DNA of 64,000 nucleotides from Rhizocola hellebori (GTDB lineage: Bacteria; Actinomycetota; Actinomycetes; Mycobacteriales; Micromonosporaceae). Positions 32,784-44,285 of the stretch are shown here, in pieces. A program made the translations under genes and the position numbers. How positions within the stretch are numbered: position 1 is the first letter of the stretch; every line of letters starts with the position of its first letter. The notes beneath the pieces were generated by a model, which was given only the letters and a program-made list of their open reading frames with translations, ran no database searches and was not told where the DNA came from. Where the stretch lies: the NCBI RefSeq assembly GCF_016862955.1, contig NZ_BONY01000012.1, positions 62,001 to 126,000 on the forward strand, written 5' to 3'.

Positions 32784-34183
32784 CAGCCACCCACCAGGCC
32801 CCTCGCCCGCCACTTCGCGAAGATCGGGGTGATCAGGCCCTCGGCCTCGGTGACCGCCTGTTTGGCAGTCAGCTCACCACGAGCCGCCTTGGCGAACATG
32901 TTGGGGATGATGAACGTGCTGAACACCTCGCCCTCGGCCGGGCTGGCCGGGCCGGGATGCCCGATGTTGGTGCTCCACTTGGTGCCGTCGGCCAGCAGCT
33001 TGAGCTTGTCGGATGGCTTGGAGCCGAACGGATCGCTGGCCAGCCATGCGTTCAGGTTTGGCGTCAGCTTGTCCCACGCGCAGAAGTCGTAGAGCTTCGA
33101 CGCGTAGGTGGCCGCGGCGTAGTTGGTGGTGTAGTGCAGCAGGAATTCCTTTGCCGCATCGGCATTCTTGGCGTGCTTGGGCACCACCCAGTTGTACATG
33201 ACGTGTTGCGCTGCCAGCGCGCCCTGCGTGCCGCGCAAGGCCGACACGAAGTGGATGTCGTCGGCGACCTCGGGCGCGGTGCCCTGGGCCGTGCGGTAGG
33301 CCGAAATCGAGTTCACGGCGTAGGAGAGCTTGCCCGCCACCAGACCCTGGTTGTTGCTCGCCGCGTTCCACGAGAACACCTCGTTGGTCATGGTCTGCTT
33401 GAACAGTTTGGCCATATATTCCACGGCGGCGACCGTCTGGTCGGAGTTGATGACGACCTTTTCGCTCGCGTCCTGAATCGACGAGCCGAACGACCACATC
33501 AGCGCCCGCAGGACCATGTTGGAGTCGATCTCTTGCGACATCCCCAGGCCCATCTGGATATTCTTTGACTTCATTATCTCTGTCCCGCCCGTGAGCAGCT
33601 CGTCCCACGTCGACGGACCGTTGGGCAGGCCCACGCCCGACCACAGGGTCTTGCGATAGTTGCCCGGGTCGGGCACCCAGCCGGGCGAATAGGCGTAGAA
33701 CTTCCCGGTTTTCGGGTTGAGGCTTGACTTGCGGCACAGCTCCAACTGCGGGCCGTGGCGCTTGACCGCTTCGTCGGTCACGTCCTTGAGGTCGAGCACG
33801 CCTTCCTCGAAGCTGGACAGGCAGGCGATGAACTGGACCAGGTCGTGACCCTGCCCAGCCGAGATCTCGGCGGCAAGACGGGTGGTGATCTGCGCCTGGT
33901 CAATGTGGTCGACGGTAACCTTGACCCCGGTCTTGCCGCCCCAATCAGCGCAGAACTTGTCGAACCAGGTGTCGTGACTCGGAACAAAATGGCTCCACAG
34001 CAGGATCTTCAGCTCGCCGGAGATCTTGCGGGTCGGTTCCGCAAAGGTTTCAGCGGGTGCTCCGACGGAGCCGGTGGGACCCCCCGGGCCTGGGTCCTCT
34101 TCGGACGCGCAGGCCGCCAGTGCGGCTCCGAGTCCGAGTGCGCCAACACCGTGCAACACTGCGCGCCTAGATATTTCGGACAT
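32783..34183 (-). CDS. Sugar-binding lipoprotein of ABC importer
   Basis: 466 residues, MalE-like solute-binding protein. The N-terminus SRRAVLHGVGALGLGAALAAC combines a twin-arginine pair and a lipobox (LAAC), so export by Tat followed by lipid attachment is likely. Body motifs: ILLWSHFVPSHDTWFDKF, HDLVQFIACLSSFEEGVLDL, VPKHAKNADAAKEFLLH. Its own promoter is likely, since TAGCCT lies 7 nt before the ATG in the 23-nt gap after ybaK, giving a leaderless message for the four-gene importer operon. Ligand unknown. Confidence 0.9.
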   Translation of the reverse strand: MSEISRRAVLHGVGALGLGAALAACASEEDPGPGGPTGSVGAPAETFAEPTRKISGELKILLWSHFVPSHDTWFDKFCADWGGKTGVKVTVDHIDQAQITTRLAAEISAGQGHDLVQFIACLSSFEEGVLDLKDVTDEAVKRHGPQLELCRKSSLNPKTGKFYAYSPGWVPDPGNYRKTLWSGVGLPNGPSTWDELLTGGTEIMKSKNIQMGLGMSQEIDSNMVLRALMWSFGSSIQDASEKVVINSDQTVAAVEYMAKLFKQTMTNEVFSWNAASNNQGLVAGKLSYAVNSISAYRTAQGTAPEVADDIHFVSALRGTQGALAAQHVMYNWVVPKHAKNADAAKEFLLHYTTNYAAATYASKLYDFCAWDKLTPNLNAWLASDPFGSKPSDKLKLLADGTKWSTNIGHPGPASPAEGEVFSTFIIPNMFAKAARGELTAKQAVTEAEGLITPIFAKWRARGLVGG

Positions 34184-34206
34184 GCAATTGAGGCTAACCG
34201 GTCAGC

Positions 34207-34683
34207 TCAGCGCGCGATAGAGGCGACCTTGGCTCCGGTTAGGCGGATGAGATCCTCGGCCGATAGTTGGACCTGCAGACCGCGTTTACCAGCCGATACA
34301 TAGATCAACCCATTATCCAAAGCAGACTGATCGACTATGGTTGGCAGGCGTTTACGCTGGCCCAACGGGCTGATTCCACCTCGGACATATCCCGTCACCC
34401 GCTCGGCCAGCTCCCGCTCAGCCAGCGCCGCCTTCTTGCCTCCCGCCGCCGACGCGAGCGCTTTGAGGTCTATGTCCCCGGTAACCGGAACCACCGCGAC
34501 TGTCAGATTTCCGTCCACTTCGGTCACTAAAGTCTTAAAGACCCGGCCCGGCTCGGCCCCCAGCGCCTCCGCGACCACGGCACCATAGTTAGGAGTGTCG
34601 GCGTCCACCGAATAGGGGTGAAGCGTGTGCGCCACCTTCTGCTTGACCAACAAAGCGGTCGCGGGAGTTCCCTGACTAGCCAC
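34207..34683 (-). CDS. ybaK: Cys-tRNA(Pro) deacylase (YbaK/EbsC)
   Basis: 158 residues. Hydrolyses Cys mischarged on tRNA(Pro). Family segments: TPATALLVKQKVAHTLHPY, GRVFKTLVTEVDGNLTVAVVPV with the substrate-site Lys, and TGYVRGGISPLGQRKRLPTIVD. GTG 34683 lies 7 nt after TAGGAT on the minus strand, a leaderless start; a longer upstream frame is low-complexity and rejected. Confidence 0.9.
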   Translation of the reverse strand: MASQGTPATALLVKQKVAHTLHPYSVDADTPNYGAVVAEALGAEPGRVFKTLVTEVDGNLTVAVVPVTGDIDLKALASAAGGKKAALAERELAERVTGYVRGGISPLGQRKRLPTIVDQSALDNGLIYVSAGKRGLQVQLSAEDLIRLTGAKVASIAR

Positions 34684-35165
34684 ACCACAAATCCTATTTC
34701 CACACTTTGCGCCGCGCCGTCGTGGCCGCCCGCCGTATCTCCCGGCGGCGAACGACATGCCCGTGCGTGGTCACCCTCCCAGCGGCTCCGCCGCCCCACC
34801 CGCCACCTTCGGGCCCCCATGCCGCTGCCGCCCATGCCCGTGTGCGGCAGCGTAGCCGCCGGGCAGGACCAAGCACGCTGCTGCGGCTGCCTCCACCTGC
34901 TGCTTTCACGGCGCCTGGATCTTTGCGTTAGGGGAGTGAGGCAGAGGTGTAGGTGCCGTGGAAGTGGACGGGCGGCCGTCGGTGACTGGTGTGATCGGGG
35001 CGGTGGGGTTGGGGCGTTGTTTGCGGAGGTTGCTGTGCTGGTCGGCGGCGTAGCCGCCGGGCGCGACCGAGCACGGAGGTGGCGTTGCCGCCCGGGAGGT
35101 GCGGCGGATGACCACGACGGGCCGGCGTGGAGAGAAAGAGAAAGAAGTCGCAGGTATGGGGGTGA
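34684..35165. other. 482-bp intergenic stretch with a repeated hairpin element
   Basis: No convincing gene: open frames here are arginine/proline-rich and resemble no family. A segment of about 45 bp is repeated directly and imperfectly at 34849-34893 and 35045-35089 (roughly four-fifths identical). Each copy starts with a small hairpin, GGCRGC-GTA-GCCGCC, perfect in the second copy. The rest is purine-biased sequence up to the methyltransferase stop. Confidence 0.4.
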
Positions 35166-36323
35166 TTAGGTGGTGGGGGTGGCGATTATGGCGACGGGGG
35201 CACCGGCTATGCGGGTGAGGATTAGGGAGGCGGGGTTGGGGCCGTCTAGGCGGAGATCTTTGCGGAGTGAGTCGACGTCGAGGGCGGAGCCGCGCTTGAG
35301 GATTTCGAGGCGGCCCACTGCGCGTGTGCGCAGGGCTGCTCGTAAACGCTTGAGGGAGAACGGGAGGATCTCGTCGACGGCGAAGCAGCGGCCGAATGGG
35401 GTCGGTGTGGGACGGTCGGCCCAGACGTAGGCGATGTCTGGGTCGGCGAGGGTGCCGTCGACGAGATTGGCGAATTCGGCGACCAGGTGGGCGCGGACCA
35501 CGGCGCCGTCGGGGTCGTAGAGGTAGCCGCGGGGATCGGCTACTGCCGCCCGGGCCAGGCCGGTTCCGGTCAGCTCGTGTGCTTCGGGGCCGCGGATCAC
35601 GGTGGCCCGGCAGGCGACCTCGGCCAGGGGGCCGCACCAGGCGGCGGCCTCGACCACCTCGCCGTCGACGGAGACGAGCTCCAGCTCGGCGCCGGACGGG
35701 AGTAGGGCCTGGTCGATGCCAGGCGCGAGTTTGAGCACGGTGCTGGGCACACGTTCGGCTAGCGACACCACCCAGTCCCAGGGCGGCGAGTAGTCGGCCG
35801 GGCGGAAGATCCGTCGTGAGCCCGAGCGCCGGGCCGGGTCACAAAACGCCGCGCCGACCAGGCTGAGATCGAAGTCACGGGCGTCGCCGACCGTGATCGA
35901 GGCGGTCGGCGCGTTGAGCGCGGCGCACGCCGCCGTCACTGGGTCGGCCTCGACGCCGTATGCGGTCAGACCGGCCCGGATAAAAGCACGAAGATCGGCA
36001 CCGAGCCCGCATCCCAGATCGGCCACGCTGACCGCGCCACTGCGGCTCAGCCGCTGCGCCCGGCGGGTCGCGACCGCCAGCCGGGTGGCCTGTTCGAGGC
36101 CGGCACGGGTGAGGTACATCTCGTGCGCGGCTGGACCGAACTTCGCCTCGCCCTTGCGTCGTAGGGTCGCCTGGGTCAGCGCGGCGGCCGCCAGCGACGG
36201 GCCGAATCGCGCTCGCAGGCTTGATGCGGCAGCGAGCCGATCGCCTTCGACAAGCGCGTCGGCGGCTGCCAAAGCCTGCTCCCCGGCGGGCTCCCGCAAT
36301 AGTGCGAGCTGGGCTAAGTCCAC
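35166..36323 (-). CDS. Class I SAM-dependent methyltransferase (THUMP-like C-terminus)
   Basis: 385 residues. Central Rossmann domain with motif I VADLGCGLGADLRAF, YGVEADP as motif II and FCDPARR at the motif IV position. The C-terminal part (LPFSLKRLRAALRTRAVGRLEILKRGSALDVDSLRKDLRL) matches the THUMP-like domain of actinobacterial methyltransferases commonly found beside groES. An RNA base is the probable target by analogy. The GTG start faces the groES CIRCE region. Confidence 0.85.
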   Translation of the reverse strand: MDLAQLALLREPAGEQALAAADALVEGDRLAAASSLRARFGPSLAAAALTQATLRRKGEAKFGPAAHEMYLTRAGLEQATRLAVATRRAQRLSRSGAVSVADLGCGLGADLRAFIRAGLTAYGVEADPVTAACAALNAPTASITVGDARDFDLSLVGAAFCDPARRSGSRRIFRPADYSPPWDWVVSLAERVPSTVLKLAPGIDQALLPSGAELELVSVDGEVVEAAAWCGPLAEVACRATVIRGPEAHELTGTGLARAAVADPRGYLYDPDGAVVRAHLVAEFANLVDGTLADPDIAYVWADRPTPTPFGRCFAVDEILPFSLKRLRAALRTRAVGRLEILKRGSALDVDSLRKDLRLDGPNPASLILTRIAGAPVAIIATPTT

Positions 36324-36332
36324 CGAGACATC

Positions 36333-36359
36333 CTGGCACTCTCCTTGACGGAGTGCTAA
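36333..36359. promoter_or_regulatory. CIRCE operator 1 with groES -35 box
   Basis: CTGGCACTC-N9-GAGTGCTAA, two mismatches in the left arm from the CIRCE consensus TTAGCACTC-N9-GAGTGCTAA bound by HrcA. Inside it TTGACG (36345-36350), 17 nt before TAGTCT (36368-36373), forms the groES promoter, so bound HrcA would cover the -35 box. Confidence 0.85.
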
Positions 36360-36378
36360 AGGCGACCTAGTCTGGCGA

Positions 36379-36405
36379 TTAGCACCCTCACTAGTAGAGT
36401 GCTAA
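36379..36405. promoter_or_regulatory. CIRCE operator 2
   Basis: TTAGCACCC-N9-GAGTGCTAA, one mismatch from consensus. It starts 5 nt after the -10 box TAGTCT, at the predicted transcription start. The two CIRCE elements are centred 46 bp apart and bracket the -10 box. Confidence 0.92.
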
Positions 36406-36500
36406 CTAAGACCGCCCCGGCAGGGCCGACACCCGCGACGACGGTGCTGCTCCGGGCGGTGAATTGGGACAAGTTTTCGATACCCCAGGAGGGTATGCTC

Positions 36501-36809
36501 GTGACTACCGCGACGAAGGTTGCGATCAAGCCGCTCGAGGACCGCATTGTGGTCCAGGCAAATGAGGCTGAGACCACCACCGCGTCGGGTCTTGTTATTC
36601 CCGACACCGCCAAGGAGAAGCCGCAGGAGGGCACTGTCCTCGCTGTTGGCCCCGGCCGCATCGATGACAAGGGCAACCGCGTCCCGCTTGACGTGGCAGT
36701 GGGTGACACCGTCATCTACTCCAAGTACGGCGGCACCGAGATCAAGTACCGCGGCGAGGAGTACCTCGTGCTCTCCGCCCGTGACGTGCTCGCGGTCATC
36801 GAGAAGTGA
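36501..36809 (+). CDS. groES: Co-chaperonin GroES
   Basis: 102 residues, normal length. Lid of the chaperonin: [14 protein letters not shown] at the N-terminus, the mobile loop about 17-32 ([16 protein letters not shown]), and [33 protein letters not shown] 36501 has AGGAGG 8 nt upstream; ATG 36495 is only 2 nt from it. HrcA/CIRCE controlled. Confidence 0.96.
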   Translation: MTTATKVAIKPLEDRIVVQANEAETTTASGLVIPDTAKEKPQEGTVLAVGPGRIDDKGNRVPLDVAVGDTVIYSKYGGTEIKYRGEEYLVLSARDVLAVIEK

Positions 36810-36815
36810 CCTGAT

Positions 36816-36854
36816 CAGTGGTCCGGCTTCCCTCACGGGTTGGCCGGACCACTG
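36816..36854 (+). terminator. Intercistronic hairpin between groES and groEL
   Basis: CAGTGGTCCGGC (36816-36827) and GCCGGACCACTG (36843-36854) pair perfectly around a 15-nt loop, followed by TCTATTAAGGAG that leads into the groEL ribosome-binding site. It could attenuate or mark an mRNA processing site setting the groES:groEL ratio. Confidence 0.6.
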
Positions 36855-36873
36855 TCTATTAAGGAGATTATGA

Positions 36874-38520
<1,647 letters not shown>

Positions 38521-38541
38521 GCCGAAAGCCGACAGACACTT

Positions 38542-38570
38542 TGCCCCGGCGGGGATAACCTGCCGGGGCA
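38542..38570 (+). terminator. Terminator after groEL
   Basis: TGCCCCGGC (38542-38550) pairs with GCCGGGGCA (38562-38570); the stem continues inward through a G-T wobble and two G-C pairs to a 5-nt loop. T-rich TTGTCGTGTC follows. Confidence 0.75.
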
Positions 38571-38589
38571 TTGTCGTGTCTGGAGGCCT

Positions 38590-39396
38590 ATGCAAGCCGC
38601 GGTTCGCACCAGGGGTCTTGGCTGGTCGATGTTTTGGGCGCTGGTCAGCTATCTCGTGACCACCGTCGGCACCATGCTCGCCAACTATCTGACCCCGGCC
38701 GAGGTGACCCCGCTGCAGGGGTCACTCATCTCGACCGGCGTCGGTCTCGTGGTGGTCATGGCCGGGGTCTTCATCGATCGGGCGAAATCTGGTCGCCCAC
38801 AAGAGCTTCCGCCTCCCGCGCCGGTGTATCCGGGCTATAGCGTGCCGCGGAGCAGCCCTCGACCGCGCACGATGCCATGGGTGCTGGCGATTGTCGTGGT
38901 GCTGTTGCTGTGTGGGTGCGGGGGAGTCGGCGTCACCTACGCCGCCCAGTGGATCGGCGGCAAGATCGTCACCGATGTCGAGTGCATGCAGCATCCCGAC
39001 CGGTGTGTGGAGAAGGGCCCGAGCGTCTCCCGCTTGGCGCAGCCGGTCTCCAAGTCGGCCGGCTATGTCACGGTGACCATCACGAAGCTGGCCGTGGCCG
39101 AGAAGAACGTGCTGGTGACCATCACGGTTAAGAACGGCGGGCCGCGGGAGATCGTCATGCCCTCGATCCAGCTGACCATTCCGGGTGCGCGCACCCTGCA
39201 GCGCGACAGTCTGGCCGGCGATTGGTCGGAGGGAAGCGTGCCGGCCAATGGCGAACGCACCGGGCTGCTCTTCTTCGACGGCGTGATCGCGGGCGACGTC
39301 ACCAAGGTCACGCTGGCCTTCACGCAGATCTTCAGCGGCGACTTCAACGCGCCTAGAAACATAGCCGTCGATCTCCCGTTGATCACCACTTCGTAA
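38590..39396 (+). CDS. Membrane protein with extracytoplasmic Ig-like domain
   Basis: 268 residues. Two hydrophobic segments in the first 65 residues, a Pro-rich loop, a third at about 95-118 (MPWVLAIVVVLLLCGCGGVGVTY), then an external domain of beta pattern (VTVTITKLAVAEKNVLVTITVKNGG, TGLLFFDGVIAGDVTKVTLAFT), reminiscent of DUF4352-like immunoglobulin folds. Function unknown. Two cysteines at the domain start (VECMQHPDRCVEK) may pair. GGAGG precedes the ATG. Confidence 0.65.
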   Translation: MQAAVRTRGLGWSMFWALVSYLVTTVGTMLANYLTPAEVTPLQGSLISTGVGLVVVMAGVFIDRAKSGRPQELPPPAPVYPGYSVPRSSPRPRTMPWVLAIVVVLLLCGCGGVGVTYAAQWIGGKIVTDVECMQHPDRCVEKGPSVSRLAQPVSKSAGYVTVTITKLAVAEKNVLVTITVKNGGPREIVMPSIQLTIPGARTLQRDSLAGDWSEGSVPANGERTGLLFFDGVIAGDVTKVTLAFTQIFSGDFNAPRNIAVDLPLITTS

Positions 39397-39413
39397 GAAC
39401 TTTTTGAGGCTCC

Positions 39414-41027
39414 ATGGCGCAGACTTACGCCATGGTGTCGAAGGGTCGGGCCGCGCTCGCTGGGGTCGTCGCGGCAGCGGTAGCGCTGGGTGTCGCCGAG
39501 GTGGTGGCGGCCCTGATCGGGCCGCAATCCGCGCCGCTGATCGCGGTCGGCGGGGTGGTCGTGGATTCCATCCCGGAGCCGGCCAAGCAGTTCGCCATCT
39601 CCATTTTTGGGGTCTACGACAAAGTCGCACTTCTGGTGGGTACCAGTCTGCTGCTGGCCATTTTCGCGGCGCTGATCGGCATCGGGGCAAGTCGCGACCG
39701 CCGCTGGGGCTACGCCGGCATCGCCGTCTTCGCCGCGATCGGCATCGCCGCCGCCCTCACCCGCCACAACGCCACCTGGCTCTGGGTCCTGCCGACCCTG
39801 ATCGGCAGCGCCGCCGCGCTCTTCGTTCTGTTCCGCCTCTTGGACCTCGCGGAAACCACCTCGCCCGCCGGTGCAGACACCGCACCGCGTGCGACGGCAG
39901 GAGGCTGGCCCGACGAGGAGGGAACGGAAACCCGCGCCGCGGCAATGGCGCCACGCGGCGAGCAAAGGCGAAGTTTTCTCGGCTGGGCCTTGGGAACGGC
40001 CGCCGTGGCCGTGGTCGCCGGGCTTGGCGGGCGCTGGCTCAGCAGCCGCCGCACGGCCGAGCTCGCCCGCAAGGAAGTGGTGCTGCCACCGGCTTCCAGC
40101 CCTGCTCCGGCGCTGCCGGCCAACATCGATCCGCCGGTGGGGAGCCTGGAGAAGTATGTGACCCCCAACCCGTACTTCTACCGGATCGACACCTCGCTGG
40201 TCACGCCGCAGGTGGATCCGGCCGCATGGAGGTTGAAGATCCATGGGCGGGTGCGAAACCCTTTCACACTCACGTTTGACCAACTCATGGCCCGGCCGAT
40301 GATTGAGCGCTACGTGACCCTGGCCTGTGTGTCCAATGAGGTCGGTGGTGACCTCATCAGCAACGCCAAGTGGTTGGGGGTACCCGTAAAAGACCTGCTC
40401 GACGAGGCCCAGCCTGAGGACGGAGCCGACCAGGTGGTGAGCCGCTCGGTGGACGGCTGGACCTGTGGCACCCCGACTTCGGTGTTGCGCGACGGGCGGG
40501 ATGCGATGCTGGCCGTCGGCATGAACGGTGAGCCACTACCGGTGGAGCACGGCTTCCCGGTGCGGATGGTGACCCCCGGCCTGTACGGCTACGTGAGCGC
40601 CTGCAAGTGGATTACCGAGATCGAGCTCAGCTCCTTCGCCGACTTCGACGCCTACTGGATCCGGCGGGGCTGGTCCGCGCAGGGGCCTATCAAAACCCAG
40701 TCGCGCATTGACGCCCCAAGGGACGGGGCGAAGGTGACCGCGGGGGAGACGGTGGTGGCCGGCATCGCCTGGGCGCAGCATCGCGGCGTCAGCGTGGTCG
40801 AGGTAAGCACCGACAACGGGGCCACCTGGCAGCAGGCCGAGCTGAAAGGCGCTGTGTCAGCCGATACCTGGCGCCAGTGGACCCTGCCCTGGAAAGCCGC
40901 GCCTGGCAAGCACACGATCATCGTGCGGGCCGCGGACAGCACCGGTGAGCTTCAGCCGAGCCGCCCTGTGCCGGTGGTGCCGGACGGGGCCGAGGGCTGG
41001 CATTCGATCACCGTGACGGTGTCGTAA
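39414..41027 (+). CDS. Membrane molybdopterin oxidoreductase, sulfite oxidase fold
   Basis: 537 residues: about four membrane helices (to ~150) and a further hydrophobic segment at about 190-210 preceded by RR (RRSFLGWALGTAAVAVVAGLGG). Then the SUOX molybdopterin domain (NPYFYRIDTSLVTPQVDPAAWRLKI), Mo-ligand Cys in VTLACVSNEVGGDLISNAKW, and a C-terminal Mo-co dimerisation Ig-like domain (TVVAGIAWAQHRGVSVVEVSTDNGATW). YedY/sulfite-oxidase-like; natural substrate unknown. The 3' end overlaps whiB by 20 nt. Confidence 0.88.
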   Translation: MAQTYAMVSKGRAALAGVVAAAVALGVAEVVAALIGPQSAPLIAVGGVVVDSIPEPAKQFAISIFGVYDKVALLVGTSLLLAIFAALIGIGASRDRRWGYAGIAVFAAIGIAAALTRHNATWLWVLPTLIGSAAALFVLFRLLDLAETTSPAGADTAPRATAGGWPDEEGTETRAAAMAPRGEQRRSFLGWALGTAAVAVVAGLGGRWLSSRRTAELARKEVVLPPASSPAPALPANIDPPVGSLEKYVTPNPYFYRIDTSLVTPQVDPAAWRLKIHGRVRNPFTLTFDQLMARPMIERYVTLACVSNEVGGDLISNAKWLGVPVKDLLDEAQPEDGADQVVSRSVDGWTCGTPTSVLRDGRDAMLAVGMNGEPLPVEHGFPVRMVTPGLYGYVSACKWITEIELSSFADFDAYWIRRGWSAQGPIKTQSRIDAPRDGAKVTAGETVVAGIAWAQHRGVSVVEVSTDNGATWQQAELKGAVSADTWRQWTLPWKAAPGKHTIIVRAADSTGELQPSRPVPVVPDGAEGWHSITVTVS

Positions 41028-41340
41028 GCCGCGCTTCAAGCCCGCGCACATCGAGCTCGCCGCTCCAGCCCTCGCGGAGGATCTGTAAGCGCTCGTGCTC
41101 GGTAAAACCGCCCCATACCCCGTAGGGCTCTCTTGTGCTCAGCGCGTAAGCCGCGCATTGCGCCCGCACTGGGCAGCGTTCACAAACACGTTTTGCCGCG
41201 TTTTCGCGCCGACCACGGGATGCGCCTCGTTCTCCATCTGGGTGGAAGAACTGGGCGCTGTCGCGGTCTCGGCAAGCGCCACGGTGCTGCCAGGCCCAAA
41301 TGTCGGCTATCGGACCGGGAAGTCTATGGAAGTGAGCCAC
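41008..41340 (-). CDS. whiB3: WhiB-family Fe-S regulator (WhiB3/WhiD type)
   Basis: 110 residues. 4Fe-4S ligands Cys23, Cys53, Cys56 and Cys62, turn motif GVWGG, and LPGPIADIWAWQ...DSAQFFHPDGERG, nearly the WhiB3/WhiD pattern. These proteins bind the principal sigma factor and respond to redox, NO and development. AAGGAGG lies 4 nt before the GTG. Position between groEL and the guaB region, on the opposite strand, equals whiB3 in Mycobacterium; whiD sits next to bldM in Streptomyces. Confidence 0.93.
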   Translation of the reverse strand: MAHFHRLPGPIADIWAWQHRGACRDRDSAQFFHPDGERGASRGRRENAAKRVCERCPVRAQCAAYALSTREPYGVWGGFTEHERLQILREGWSGELDVRGLEARLTTPSR

Positions 41341-41380
41341 CTGACCTCCTTGGGGGATGGGAGGCTGTTTTGCGCAACGT

Positions 41381-41402
41381 ACGCACGTTACTCCTCGTGC
41401 GT
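41381..41402. promoter_or_regulatory. Dyad in the whiB3-bldM divergent region
   Basis: ACGCACG (41381-41387) and CGTGCGT (41396-41402) form a perfect 7-bp dyad with 8-nt centre in the 185-bp divergent region. It could be an operator for either regulator; no match to a known WhiB or BldM site is claimed. Confidence 0.3.
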
Positions 41403-41525
41403 CCAGTTGTCGTCACCCGTTGGATGATCAGGTAGTACTAGCCCAAGTTTTCGTACACATTCCCCGAAAGTGCGTAATGATCTGGCTAACTCGTGGTCTT
41501 CTTCGCAGGAGAGAGGGGGATCACC

Positions 41526-42245
41526 GTGCAGACCGTCCTCGTATGCGTCAGGACAGCACAGAGCGCGGCGACAATCGCATCGTGTGCTGAAAGGCTTGGC
41601 GTCGGTGCGGGTGTCCGCACCGCGACCAGCGCGGCAGATGCCATAGCTCAGCTTGGCACCTTTCCGGCCGGGATAGTCTTCGCCGATACGGCATTGACTA
41701 AGCCCGACACGGTTGGCTTCACCCGCCGGGTGCTGGCCATCGCCCCACAGACTCAACTGGTGCTCTTTGGGCCAGAGGAGCCCGCGGTGGCGCAGGGTGC
41801 TATTCGGGCTGGAGCGCGCGGATTGATCGGTGGCACCGATCTCGATCCGGCCAGCGCGGCTGCGAAGGCTCTGCTTTTGGTGGCTCGGCTTGCCGCGCCG
41901 CCCGCGCCTTCGCTTCCCCCGCCGCAATTGCCCAAGGGGCGCACCCAGGTGGCCACCTATCCGGCCACCGCGGTCGTTCCCGCGCAACGTGTCGACGTGC
42001 CCATCACGGCGGCCGCCCGCCTCGGTCCGCTGGCGCGGCCGGTGCGCTCGGTGACGCTCACCGAACGTGAGCTTCAGGTGTTGCGTGGGATGGCCGACGG
42101 ACAGAGCAACGCGGAGATCGGCCGTGAGCTCTTCGTGTCGGAGGACACCGTCAAAACACACGCCCGGCGCCTGTTCCGCAAGCTGGGCGCCCGTGACCGC
42201 GCCCACGCGGTGGCGGCCGGCTTCAGAGCAGGATTGGTCAGCTAA
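41526..42245 (+). CDS. bldM: BldM-like LuxR-family regulator with degenerate receiver
   Basis: 239 residues. The C-terminal HTH (LTERELQVLRGMADGQSNAE, IGRELFVSEDTVKTHARRLF, RKLGARDRAHAVAAGF) is nearly that of streptomycete BldM, an aerial-development regulator, and the gene lies beside whiD/whiB3 as bldM does. The N-terminal receiver has lost its acidic pair after strand 1 (VLVCVRT), the Thr/Ser after strand 4 (LVLFGP) and the Lys after strand 5 (RGLIGG); one Asp remains (FADT). Phosphorylation is unlikely. A Pro/Ala linker of about 60 residues joins the domains. GTG 41526 is preceded by a purine run. Confidence 0.75.
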   Translation: MQTVLVCVRTAQSAATIASCAERLGVGAGVRTATSAADAIAQLGTFPAGIVFADTALTKPDTVGFTRRVLAIAPQTQLVLFGPEEPAVAQGAIRAGARGLIGGTDLDPASAAAKALLLVARLAAPPAPSLPPPQLPKGRTQVATYPATAVVPAQRVDVPITAAARLGPLARPVRSVTLTERELQVLRGMADGQSNAEIGRELFVSEDTVKTHARRLFRKLGARDRAHAVAAGFRAGLVS

Positions 42246-42313
42246 AACACCCACCATGAGACGCACGGGTCGTGGCCCAGCACACCGAGCCACGCCCCTG
42301 CGGGTGATTTAGC

Positions 42314-42352
42314 GCAAGGTGGGCTGAACGCGAAGCGTTCAGCCCACCTTGC
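42314..42352. terminator. Strong bidirectional terminator
   Basis: Perfect 18-bp stem GCAAGGTGGGCTGAACGC (42314-42331) with its complement (42335-42352) and a GAA loop, between convergent bldM and the DUF5319 gene. Confidence 0.88.
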
Positions 42353-42358
42353 TGCCAG

Positions 42359-44283
<1,925 letters not shown>

Positions 44284-44285
44284 TC

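Noticed and set aside
34618-35637. Open frames over the ybaK-methyltransferase gap, on both strands
   Set aside because: Arg/Pro/Gly-rich translations with no family sequence, produced by GC-rich DNA; one runs antisense through the methyltransferase.
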